Positions 21,398 through 30,685 of a stretch of DNA of 64,000 bases are shown here, piece after piece. A program made the translations under genes and the position numbers. The notes below the pieces were generated by a model. The model did not search any database. It was not told the DNA's origin and saw only the letters and a list, made by a program, of their open reading frames with translations. Within the stretch, counting starts at the first letter, position 1, and each line of letters starts with the position of its first letter. Source of the DNA: Lathyrus oleraceus (Eukaryota; Streptophyta; Magnoliopsida; Fabales; Fabaceae); NCBI RefSeq assembly GCF_024323335.1, contig NC_066579.1:241961652-242025651 (forward strand), given 5' to 3'.

Positions 21398-22549
21398 TGT
21401 TAGGGACCAATTAGTACTACTTTTTATATCATTTTATTGGTCCCTTTTACCAAACTTTGATGTAATCACACACTTTTATTCTTATTAATTTGTATAAATG
21501 CAATTAGATTTAATTTATTTTGTTTTGAATAGTTATTTCACAGATTTGTTAGTTTTGTAGAACTTTTAGATGAAAGAGCTTTTGGAATGCAACACCACAT
21601 CTTGGACGAAGCTTGCAAAACAAGGAAGCTGGATAAGCATCAGTTCGCGCCGCGAACTGCCTTCGCGCCGCAAAGGCTGCGAATCCAGCAAGCTGATTAA
21701 GGGCCAAAAGTGCTGTCTTTCAGGAAAAAGCTGTTTACCATTTTGGTGTCTGCCTTGGAATAGCTTTTCTGCTTTGGATGAGAATGATCAATTAAGGAAA
21801 TGTCAACCCTTTTTGTAAAGAAAAAATACATTACTCTAGGGATTCATTATTATTCACACATTGACATTGAGAGATTTTTGTAAGAGAGAAAACAGAGTTT
21901 TTCTTCTTTAACATTCTGCTTTTGTAACAATGAGGATGAGGAGCTAAACTCCATTTTGTCAAGATTGGAGGTAGTAGCTATTCTCATTTGTTTATGTATT
22001 CCATTTGACTTTTATATATGATAAAGATTGTTGATGTATTGAATACTGTTTTTGCCCTAAGTTTAAAACCAGGTAGTTGTCGAGAGAGATTATTTGAGTC
22101 TTGACATAAAACATATTTTCAAGTAGTGAATAAGTTGTAGAGATAGATTTATTCATTACTCTTCTTTGGTATCAAACATTAAAGATTTCTATATTGATAG
22201 TTAGGTGGAGAGATCGTCTAAGGATCAATATAGTGATTATCACAATATCGTTTAGACATAAATGACTTTGAGAGGATACTTGAACATCATCAATAATCTT
22301 AAATCTATATATTTATCATAAGGAATCATAAGCATTTAGAATAGTGAACTCCAATCTTGCCACGTTTTTACATTTGATTAAAACCATTTTACTGTTTTTA
22401 GTGACATTTACTCACAAGATAATTTTCCAACCAAAACAACTTTGTTACTTTCTAAACTTATAACAAATCGGATTATAGAACGGCGATAATATCAACCAAT
22501 CTCTGTGGATACGATATAAAAATATTTTCCGAAGATATACTATTTAACA
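21398..22549 (+). repeat. Athila 5' LTR (1152 bp)
   Basis: Begins TGTTAGGGACC and ends ATTTAACA. The 3' copy (39860-40999) is 1140 bp. By eye about a dozen substitutions separate them, plus an 18-nt deletion at the hairpin pair and a 6-nt insertion in the 3' copy. A candidate TATA (TATATATG) lies near 22013, but the promoter is uncertain. Confidence 0.93.
21641..21676 (+). repeat. Paired GC-rich hairpins in the Athila 5' LTR
   Basis: CAGTTCGCG-C-CGCGAACTG (21641-21659) is a perfect 9-bp inverted repeat around one base. It is followed at once by a second core with different but again symmetric flanks (CCTT...AAGG, one arm mismatch). In both 3' LTR copies 18 nt have been lost between the two cores, as expected from slippage between repeats. 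Confidence 0.8.
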
Positions 22550-22552
22550 AAT

Positions 22553-22570
22553 TGGCGTCGTTGTCGGGGA
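22553..22570 (+). other. Athila primer-binding site
   Basis: TGGCGTCGTTGTCGGGGA, 3 nt after the LTR. It matches the tRNA-Asp-type site common in Athila elements with two G/C-to-T differences. Confidence 0.88.
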
Positions 22571-22682
22571 TTGGTGTTCGATATTACAAGCATTGCAATA
22601 ATTCATTGTTTTAAGTTTTGTTACTTGTATTACTATCCCTCTTTTGTTTCACTTGGTGTGTTAGTATTGTAGATTCTAGTGC
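22571..22682 (+). other. Athila leader
   Basis: Short AT-rich leader between the primer site and the gag start. Nothing else seen. Confidence 0.6.
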
Positions 22683-23790
22683 ATGCGAGGAAAAGCCACC
22701 GAGGAGCAATTTCAATTCGATCCCAAAATTGAAAGAACACTTCGGAAGCTCAATAGCAAAACACGAAGAAGAAGGAAACTAGCCGAAGAGAGGAACCAGA
22801 GAGAAGAAGCATCTACTTCCGCACTTGTTCAAATCGAAGAAGTGGTTGTAGAGGCTTGTGACGGTAACATGGCGGATGACAATCATACCGAAATGTCCGC
22901 TAATAGTCCAAGAAGAAATGCTCAATTTGCCCATGGGGGAAGAAATACGGAGATGAAGACCGGAATCCTCCAACTTCTCTATGCAAATCCATTCACCGGA
23001 ATGGATCATGAAGATCCGTATACCCATCTCATCAAATTTTATGAGATTGCGGGTTCTACGGGAATAGATGAAACGGGTGAAGAGGCACTATTCAAAAGGA
23101 TGTTCCCACACTGCTTAGTGGGAAAGGCAAAGGAGTGGTACCTTGATCAAGCATCGAGAGTGATGACGGATTGGAATTTGTTAGAAGAAAAGTTCTTAGA
23201 AATATATTTCCCTCAATCCCGATTCATGGAAGCCAAAACGGCTATTGCGGTATTCACTCAAGGAGGCAACGAGTCTCTAAATGAAGCTTGGGAAAGATTC
23301 AAGTCAATGTTGAGAAAATGCAAGGGACATGGTTTTGATGAGCTCACTCAAATCCACATTTTTCTAAATGGACTCCAATCAACTCACAAGACACTTCTGG
23401 ATGCTACCGCGGGTGGCTCGCTCATGTCAAAGAATGCAGAAGAAGCCAAAGTCATTATTGAACGGATGGCGCTCAATGATCACCAAAGTCAACATGATCG
23501 TAGCCCTTCACAATGTAAACCGGGAGTTCTTGAGTTAAATACCAATGATGCCATTCTTGCTCAAAACAAGCTACTCTCTCAACAAATGGAGTTGCTTACT
23601 CAACAGATGGCCAAGCTTCCACATCAAATGAAAGAAATCCAAGGGTCTCAAGTTAGGCATCAAGTAGCATGTTGCGAACTATGTCAAGGGGACCCTACTG
23701 GTTTTTGTCCTCCAATCCAAGAAGAAGTGAGTTATGTGAACAATCAAAATCAGGGGTATCAAAGACAACCGCCTAACAATCAAGGCTACC
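22683..23790 (+). pseudogene. gag: Athila gag, N-terminal part, split by SIRE-2
   Basis: Open for about 370 codons from ATG 22683. Arg/Lys-rich start, then gypsy capsid motifs (DPYTHLIKFYEIAGSTGI, AKEWYLDQASRVMTDWN, LNEAWERFKSMLRKCKGHG). The zinc-like cluster reads CELCQGDPTGFC. Athila family members normally have a His in this cluster, and it appears missing here. The frame is cut at 23790 by the SIRE-2 insertion and resumes after 32089 in Gln-rich sequence. Confidence 0.9.
23786..23790 (+). repeat. Target site duplication CTACC, left of SIRE-2
   Basis: Matches CTACC at 32085-32089 on the other side of the element. Confidence 0.95.
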
Positions 23791-25189
23791 TGAAATTCTA
23801 GTTATCAGACTTTAGATGTCACACGGGTTGTTATGACATCCAATTCTGCACAGACAAGAATTATGCAGAACTTAAAAGTAAGTGCAGTAAATAACACAAG
23901 TAATTGTTTACCCAGTTCAGTCCAACATGACCTACATCTGGGGGCTACCAAGCCAGGGAGGAAATCCACTATCAGTAGTATTAATTCAAAGCTAAACTCA
24001 CCCGTTTACAACTCTTCACTTAATCCCTACCCAATGCAATTTCAATCTACTTCTAAGATCAGAGTTCCTACTCACTCCCCCTCAATCACCTCAGTGATTA
24101 CTACCTTTAATCAATATTAAAGACAATTTTGAAGTCACACTTCAAACAACTCTTGATTGTGCTTAACAACTTTAATCAAGATACACAGCACTCACGCTTA
24201 AAAGCTTTGAGCGACACAACACTTACAACTCAATGAACACCCTATGTCAAAGCAATCATCTACGTGATAATGGCTTGGCTTACAAGATATGTCTAATACA
24301 AGACTCACAAAAATACAACAGTGAAGTATGATGGACACACTAAATCTTCACGCCTCAAAATCCCCAGTTCTGAATGAAGGAACGACTTCCTTTTATATTG
24401 CAGTACTTGGGCCTTTGCACTTGTATTCTCCTGAATTTAAGGTCACGCGAGTTTCCCTAAATTCCACATCTAGGTTACTAACAAATAGGCTATTTGTTAG
24501 GTTCATTAAATGTAGCTTGGTTGTTGATTTCCCGGATTTTCTCTCAGCTGTTGAATCCCTGAAGAATAGCCTGAGAAAAAGCTGAAACAGAAAACTGAAC
24601 AACCTACAATATAGCATATGCTGTCAGGAATGAATGTCACGACATTCAACTTGACATCAAGGATCATATGCTAATTCTGTTTTTCCAAAAAACAGACTGT
24701 ACAATTTTGCTGACCTGTATATGACCAAAATGACCATACTACAGTAACAACTTACATTAATAAATGTCAAAGTATCCAATTTGACATTTACACATTTGGC
24801 CTTAAGTCAGTTCTGTTATCCTCTTGAAGAACAGACTAAGAAACATGCTGAAGTATAGCAGAACACCACTCTGTCTATTGTTCAGTATATGCTATCAATG
24901 ATGAATGTCATAACATCCAGTTTGACATTCAGACAGTAGGTCTTATGCCAGGTCTGGTATTTCCTTGATAACCAGACTGGAAATAAATACTAAGTTCTAA
25001 CAGAACACCAGTTGTTCTATTCCTTAGTATCTGCTGACAGGGATGAATGTCACAACATCCAGTTTGACATTCAATAAATCCTGTATTAGCTAATCCTGCA
25101 GTAACTACTCAAGTGTGTCATGACATCAGTCAAGACATCAGAGTCCAGCTAGTGTTTTACCATCTAATGCAGCCAATTAAACACCTGCA
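23791..25189 (-). repeat. SIRE-2 3' LTR (1399 bp, left copy)
   Basis: On the minus strand it begins TGCAGGTG after the polypurine tract and ends GAATTTCA. It has the same length as the right copy. TATAAAAGG is at 24389-24397 (minus). It contains diverged tandem repeats of about 140 bp. Confidence 0.93.
24590..25085 (-). repeat. About 140-bp diverged tandem repeats in the SIRE-2 LTR U3
   Basis: Four units, each carrying ATGTCA ... TTTGACAT-like halves. The ATGTCA anchors fall at 24634, 24764, 24905 and 25047 (spacings 130, 141, 142). Each unit also holds CAGACTG/AGAACACCA phrases and a TATGCT(A/G)TCA-type block. TGTCA/TGACA pairs make short inverted repeats and supply several TTGAC cores, the WRKY-box core. 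The region is upstream of the TATA box in the element's direction. The equivalent array lies at about 31485-31980 in the other LTR. Confidence 0.7.
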
Positions 25190-25918
25190 AACTCCCCCTT
25201 TGGCAAATTTTTGGCTAAAACACTTTGATCCCCATAACAGAGTTCATAGCAGCGGAATCACTCATCTAGCAGAAAATAGACCTAGCTAATACACTCAGAG
25301 TGGCAGCACACTCACACACATGGAAGTTAAATAAAACTTCACATAACAGCACACATACAGAAGTTAAATAAAAACTTCTAATTGCAGCACACATACAGAG
25401 GTACAGAAGTTAAATAAAAACTTCAACACACATCAGCTGCAGGGGAGGGAATCTTCGAATCTGTCATGAAAGTCTGTTGTAACAGACCAATCTGTTGTCT
25501 GGGGTATCACCCTGTTACTCCCCCTTTTTGTCAAAAATGTTGCCAAAGCCAACAACATAAATAGAAAAAATGACAGAATTACAGACTTGGTTTTACTTCA
25601 CAGTTTCAACCAAGTTAGCACCCACTTGATCTTGCTTCACAGCTTTGATCAAGTAATCACCCACTTTTGCTTTACTGTAGGTACAACCATATCAGATGCC
25701 ATGACTTTGTTTCTGACATCCAGAACCACTCCTGCATGAACAACATCCTTGAATTCCTGCAGGTGCATAGGCCTTCTCACGTTAGGAAGTCTCCTTACCC
25801 TCTTGTTGCCACACTTGTTGCAAGTGGCATAGCTATGATCTGTTGACCAATCAGAGCATAGTTCCAATTGTTTAATAGGCAGAGATATTAAACAATACAT
25901 CCCAAACATCAGTGGTTG
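25190..25918 (-). other. SIRE-2 3' untranslated region with two polypurine tracts and three short hairpins
   Basis: Two AAAGGGGGAGT tracts on the minus strand, at about 25191-25203 (next to the LTR) and 25514-25526. Between them lie three direct copies of the hairpin GAAGTT-AAATAAA-AACTTC at 25323, 25360 and 25406. A minus open frame at 25649-25909 (86 codons, with CNKCGNK) follows the RNase H stop closely. I do not recognise it and would not call it a gene. Confidence 0.65.
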
Positions 25919-26621
25919 CTATAAGTTCTCAGAGAGACATATTCCCAGTTTGCCCCTTAAGTTTTCAAACTGAGTAGCATCCAGAGCCTTTGTAAATATG
26001 TCAGCCAGTTGAAGTTCAGTGGCTACATGTTTCAAGGTGATCACCTTGTCTTCCACCAGATCTCTGATGAAGTGATGTCTAATGTCAATATGCTTGGTCC
26101 TGCTGTGTTGGATGGGATTCTTGGAAATATTGATGGCACTGAGATTATCATAGAACAATGTCATGACATTTTGAGTGATATTGTACTCAGTGAGCATCTG
26201 TTTAATCCAAACCAGTTGGGAACAACTGCTTCCAGCAGCTATGTATTCAGCCTCTGCAGTGGACAGAGATACACAATTTTGCTTCTTGCTGAACCAAGAT
26301 ATGAGATTGTCTCCCAAGAAGAAACATCCTCCTGATGTGCTTTTTCTGTCATCAGCACTCCCAGCCCAGTCAGCATCACAGTACCCAGATAGGACAGGCT
26401 CAGACCCATGTGAGTACAGCATCCCATAGTCACAAGTCCCATTGATGTACTTGAGAATCCTTTTGACTTGATTCAAGTGGCTCACTTTAGGCTCTGCTTG
26501 GTATCTAGCACAAACTCCAACTGCATAAGAAATGTCAGGTCTACTTGCAGTTAGGTATAGTAGACTGCCTATCATGCTTCTGTACAAGCATTGATCAACA
26601 CTAGGCCCTCCATCATCTTTG
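25919..26621 (-). pseudogene. SIRE-2 pol C-terminus: RNase H, out of phase with gag-pol
   Basis: Copia RNase H: LYLTASRPDISYAVGVCARY, YCDADWAGSADDRKSTSGG, LSTAEAEYIAAGSSCSQLVW, HIDIRHHF, ADIFTKALD. It ends at TAA 25919-25921. The phase differs by one base from the upstream 1330-codon frame. The break sits in an A run close to 26622, just after the RT thumb region. Family alignments have the two parts as one polyprotein. Confidence 0.9.
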
Positions 26622-26622
26622 G

Positions 26623-29600
26623 TTATTTCAGATGAGTAGGAGCAGGAGTCCTCTTGTGCCTAGCATTATCCATACCAAACTTCTTAACTATGTTTTTGGC
26701 ATACTTGCTTTGGGAGAGAAACATAGTGTCCTCCATTTGGTTGACTTGCATTCCAAGAAAGTAGGTTAGTTCCCCAACCAGACTCATTTCAAACTCAGAT
26801 TGCATTTGTTGAACAAAATGTGTTACCATTTGTTCTGACATACCACCAAAGACTATATCATCCACATAGATTTGAGCAATCATGATTTTGCCGTCTTCAT
26901 CCTTCACAAACAAGGTTTTATCTATTCCACCTTTTCTGTATCCATTTGAGGTCAGAAATTCGGTCAACCTTTCATACCATGCTCTAGGGGCTTGCTTCAA
27001 CCCATACAAGGCTTTCCTCAACTTGTATACATGCTTAGGTTGGTTAGGATCACATAACCCTTTAGGTTGTTCCACATAGACTTCTTCATTCAAGTAGCCA
27101 TTCAAGAATGCACTCTTCACATCCATATGGAACAGTTTAAACTTCAGAATGCATGCTATACCTAACAGCAATCTGATGGACTCAAGCCTAGCCACAGGAG
27201 CAAACGTCTCATCAAAATCAACCCCTTCAACTTGAGTGTATCCTTGAGCTACTAGTCTTGCTTTATTCCTAGTAATTACTCCTTTCTCATCAGACTTGTT
27301 TTTGTAGATCCACTTGGTACCAATGATGTTGGTCCCTTCAGGTCTTGGAACTAGCTCCCATACTTCATTCCTTTTGAACTGCTCAAGTTCCTCTTGCATG
27401 GCATTGATCCAGTATTCGTCAGTCAGGGCTTCTTTCACATTCTTGGGTTCAACCTTGGAAATAAAACAGGAATTTGAGCTTATTCCCCTTGACCTGGTAG
27501 TCACACCACTATTGGGATCCCCTATGATAAGATCCTTAGGGTGGTCTTTCTGAATTCTGATAGATGGCATTTTGGTGGTTGCATCTACTTTACATTCAGG
27601 AGGACGTTCCTGTACTTCATCAGACTTGACTGGAATGTCTGTTGAACTGTCAGGGAATGTTGCAACATCCTCTATGACATCGATTCCTTCCTCTTTATCA
27701 TCCACAATGACATTTATGGATTCCATCAGAACATTGGTCCTGTAGTTGAACACTCTGTACGCCCTGTTGTTAGTGGAATATCCTAGAAATATACCTTCAT
27801 CACTTTTGGGATCCAGTTTCCTTCTCTGTTCACGATCTGTGAGAATGTAGCATTTACTTCCAAAGATATGAAAGTACTTCACAGTGGGTTTTCTGCCTTT
27901 CCATATTTCATACAGAGTGGAGGCGGTTCCTTTTCTCAAGGTGACTCTGTTGTGAACATAGCACGCGGTATTCATAGCTTCAGCCCAAAAGTGCATAGGG
28001 AGTTTCTTTGCATGAATCATAGCTCTGGCAGATTCTTGGATAGTTCTATTTTTCCTTTCAACTATCCCATTCTGCTGGGGAGTTATAGGGGAAGAGAATT
28101 CATGACTAATTCCTTCAGACGAGCAAAACTCATCAAACTTGGAATTCTTGAATTCCATACCATGATCACTCCTAATTCGGACAACACAGCTGCCCTTTTC
28201 CCTTTGGAGTCTGATGCACAGGTCTTTGAAGACATCAAATGTATCTGACTTTTCTCTGATGAAACTTATCCACATGTATCTGGAATGGTCATAAACCACC
28301 ACGTATGCATATCTCTTTCCCCCCAGACTTTCAACCCGCATAGGTCCCATTAAGTCCATGTGTAGCAGTTCCAGAACTCTGGAGGTAGTAGGATGTCCCA
28401 GCTTCGGATGTGACATCTTGGTTTGCTTTCCCACCTGGCATTCTCCACAGACTCTTCCTTCATCAATAAGCAGCTTTGGAATTCCTCTGACTGCTTCCTT
28501 GGATATGATCTTCTTCATTCCCCGTAAGTGGAGATGTCCAAGGCGTCTATGCCACAGCTTCACCTCCTGTTCTTCCTTGACTGAAGAGCATATTGTGGAG
28601 AAGTTTGAGACTTTAGGTTCCCATAGATAGCAGTTATCTTTGGACCTAGATCCTCTCATAACTTCCTGATTGTCACCATTCGTCATAATACATAGCTCCT
28701 TAGTAAACTGAACATAGAACCCTTGATCACACAGGTGGCTTATGCTGATGAGATTTGCAGTTAGTCCTTTTACTAACAACACATTATCCAGTTTTGGAAC
28801 TCCAGAGCAGTCCAGCTTACCCACACCTTTTATTTTTCCTTTAGCACCATCACCAAAGGTCACATAGCTGGTAGTGTGAGGTTGGATATCTGCCAATAGA
28901 TTTTCCATACCAGTCATATGTCTTGAGCATCCACTGTCAAAGTACCAGTCTTCTTTGGTAGAAGCTCTTAGAGCTGTGTGGGCTAACCTAGCATACCATT
29001 GTCGCTTCTTGCTGGAGACATGGTGTCTAAATGTCTTATGCTTAGGTCTGACATGAGGGACTTGGTTCGGGTAACCATGAAGCCTGTAGCAGAAGGCTTT
29101 TATATGCCTAAGCCTACCATAGTGGTGACATTTCCATTTCTGGAATTTCCTCTTCTGATGATTAGTCATTCTGGTTCCCCGATGTTGAGACATTGGATGT
29201 GACTTCCCTTTGGATTTCTGAACTTTAGCCTTTGGGCGTTTGCGTTCAGTTGAGGATCTTTTCCCAAAGCCTAAACCAGATGTGGTTCCAGACTTCTGTC
29301 CTACCTTTAGGATCTCTTCCAAGGTGTCAGTTCCTTTATTCATCATTCTAATGGATTTAGTCATCTGGTTCAGCTTGGAGGTCAGCAGGGTTATCTCACC
29401 ATTTAGATCCTCTATGGCAGTCAGATGCTTCAATCTCTCATCTTCCAGCTCCTTGATGAGTTTCTTCTGTTTTTCTCCTTGTACACGTACTTCTGTACTG
29501 GTGACACACATCTTCTTATAAGCTGCAGCAAGTTCATCAAAGGTCAGTTCATCTGCACTTGAGTCATCATCAGTGGCACAAACACTGGTTAGTGTAGTGA

Positions 29601-30615
29601 CGTGTTTAGCAGATTCTCCTTCAGATTCACTTTCAGAATCTCCTTCAGACCATGTGATAGCTAGCCCCTTATTTTGCATTTTGAGGTAAGTAGGGCATTC
29701 AGCTCTGACGTGTCCATACCCTTCACAACCATGACACTGGATTCCCTTGCCGTGGTTGAACTTCTCTTCAGAGGTTGATCTTTTCTTAATGTCATACGGG
29801 ATGTTCTTGACATTAGGTCTACCTCTTTGATCAATCTTCTTCACGAACTTGTTGAACTGTCTCCCAAGCATGGCTAAGGCTTCTGATATGCTTTCATCAC
29901 CTCCAGTGTATCCTGCTTCTGACTCCTCTTCAGCATTAGATACAAAAGCTACACTTTTGATCTTCTTTTCAGCATTCTCACACAAGCCCATTTCAAAGGT
30001 TTGGAGAGAACCAATTAGCTCATCCACCTTCATATTGCAGATGTCCTGCGCCTCCTCTATGGTTGTGACCTTCATAGCAAATCTCTTAGGCAAGGACCTG
30101 AGAATCTTTCTTACAAGTTTCTCTTCAGCCATTTTCTCTCCTAGTCCACCAGAGATGTTTGCAATCTCAAGAATATTCATGTGAAAGTCATGAATAGTCT
30201 CATCCTCTTTCATCCTCAGATTTTCAAACTTGGTGGTCAGCATCTGAAGTTTGGACATCTTCACCTTAGAAGTACCTTCATGGGTTACCTTGAGGGTATC
30301 CCAAACTTCCTTAGCTAGTTCACAGTGGTGCACCAGCCTGAAGATGTTCTTACTGATTCCATTGAACAATGCATTCAAGGCCTTGGAATTTCCAAGAGCT
30401 AATGCCTCTTGCTCCTTGTCCCACTCTTCTTCAGGAATCTGCACACTGACTCCATCTTCACCTGTCTTTGTTGGATGTTCCCATCCTTTGTTGACAGCTC
30501 TCCAGACTTTACTATCTAGAGACCTTAAGAAGGCTATCATACGAGGCTTCCAGTCATCATAGTTAGAGCCATCCAACATGGGTGGTCTATTTGAGTGTCC
30601 TATATCCTTGTCCAT
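26623..30615 (-). CDS. gag-pol: SIRE-2 gag-protease-integrase-RT polyprotein (truncated by a 1-nt frameshift before RNase H)
   Basis: 1330 codons from ATG 30615. Gag occupies about residues 1-500, with a knuckle CHGCEGYGHVRAEC near 295. A second knuckle near 490 has Tyr for its second Cys. Protease DSGCSRHM lies near 563. The integrase zinc region is near 685, with core D (LLHMDLMGP, near 750), D (SDHGMEF) and E (VERKNR). RT has FHMDVKSAFLNG near 1161 and YVDDIVFGG near 1251. The reading frame ends in TAA 26623 because of the frameshift. No other break is visible, so it was recently functional. The short leader is about 70 nt after the LTR. Confidence 0.92.
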   Translation of the reverse strand: MDKDIGHSNRPPMLDGSNYDDWKPRMIAFLRSLDSKVWRAVNKGWEHPTKTGEDGVSVQIPEEEWDKEQEALALGNSKALNALFNGISKNIFRLVHHCELAKEVWDTLKVTHEGTSKVKMSKLQMLTTKFENLRMKEDETIHDFHMNILEIANISGGLGEKMAEEKLVRKILRSLPKRFAMKVTTIEEAQDICNMKVDELIGSLQTFEMGLCENAEKKIKSVAFVSNAEEESEAGYTGGDESISEALAMLGRQFNKFVKKIDQRGRPNVKNIPYDIKKRSTSEEKFNHGKGIQCHGCEGYGHVRAECPTYLKMQNKGLAITWSEGDSESESEGESAKHVTTLTSVCATDDDSSADELTFDELAAAYKKMCVTSTEVRVQGEKQKKLIKELEDERLKHLTAIEDLNGEITLLTSKLNQMTKSIRMMNKGTDTLEEILKVGQKSGTTSGLGFGKRSSTERKRPKAKVQKSKGKSHPMSQHRGTRMTNHQKRKFQKWKCHHYGRLRHIKAFCYRLHGYPNQVPHVRPKHKTFRHHVSSKKRQWYARLAHTALRASTKEDWYFDSGCSRHMTGMENLLADIQPHTTSYVTFGDGAKGKIKGVGKLDCSGVPKLDNVLLVKGLTANLISISHLCDQGFYVQFTKELCIMTNGDNQEVMRGSRSKDNCYLWEPKVSNFSTICSSVKEEQEVKLWHRRLGHLHLRGMKKIISKEAVRGIPKLLIDEGRVCGECQVGKQTKMSHPKLGHPTTSRVLELLHMDLMGPMRVESLGGKRYAYVVVYDHSRYMWISFIREKSDTFDVFKDLCIRLQREKGSCVVRIRSDHGMEFKNSKFDEFCSSEGISHEFSSPITPQQNGIVERKNRTIQESARAMIHAKKLPMHFWAEAMNTACYVHNRVTLRKGTASTLYEIWKGRKPTVKYFHIFGSKCYILTDREQRRKLDPKSDEGIFLGYSTNNRAYRVFNYRTNVLMESINVIVDDKEEGIDVIEDVATFPDSSTDIPVKSDEVQERPPECKVDATTKMPSIRIQKDHPKDLIIGDPNSGVTTRSRGISSNSCFISKVEPKNVKEALTDEYWINAMQEELEQFKRNEVWELVPRPEGTNIIGTKWIYKNKSDEKGVITRNKARLVAQGYTQVEGVDFDETFAPVARLESIRLLLGIACILKFKLFHMDVKSAFLNGYLNEEVYVEQPKGLCDPNQPKHVYKLRKALYGLKQAPRAWYERLTEFLTSNGYRKGGIDKTLFVKDEDGKIMIAQIYVDDIVFGGMSEQMVTHFVQQMQSEFEMSLVGELTYFLGMQVNQMEDTMFLSQSKYAKNIVKKFGMDNARHKRTPAPTHLK

Positions 30616-30670
30616 GGTACTAGAAAGTAACTTCCCTAGATCTCACCCAGAAATTAACAGGCAGGGTGCC

Positions 30671-30683
30671 TACTCTGATGCCA
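30671..30683 (-). other. SIRE-2 primer-binding site
   Basis: On the minus strand TGGCATCAGAGTA starts 2 nt after the LTR end. It is a tRNA-Met-type copia site with one change from TGGTATCAGAG. Confidence 0.8.
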
Positions 30684-30685
30684 AT

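Noticed and set aside
27314..30562. Plus-strand open frames over SIRE-2
   Set aside because: All lie antisense to the recognised gag-pol frame and match nothing.
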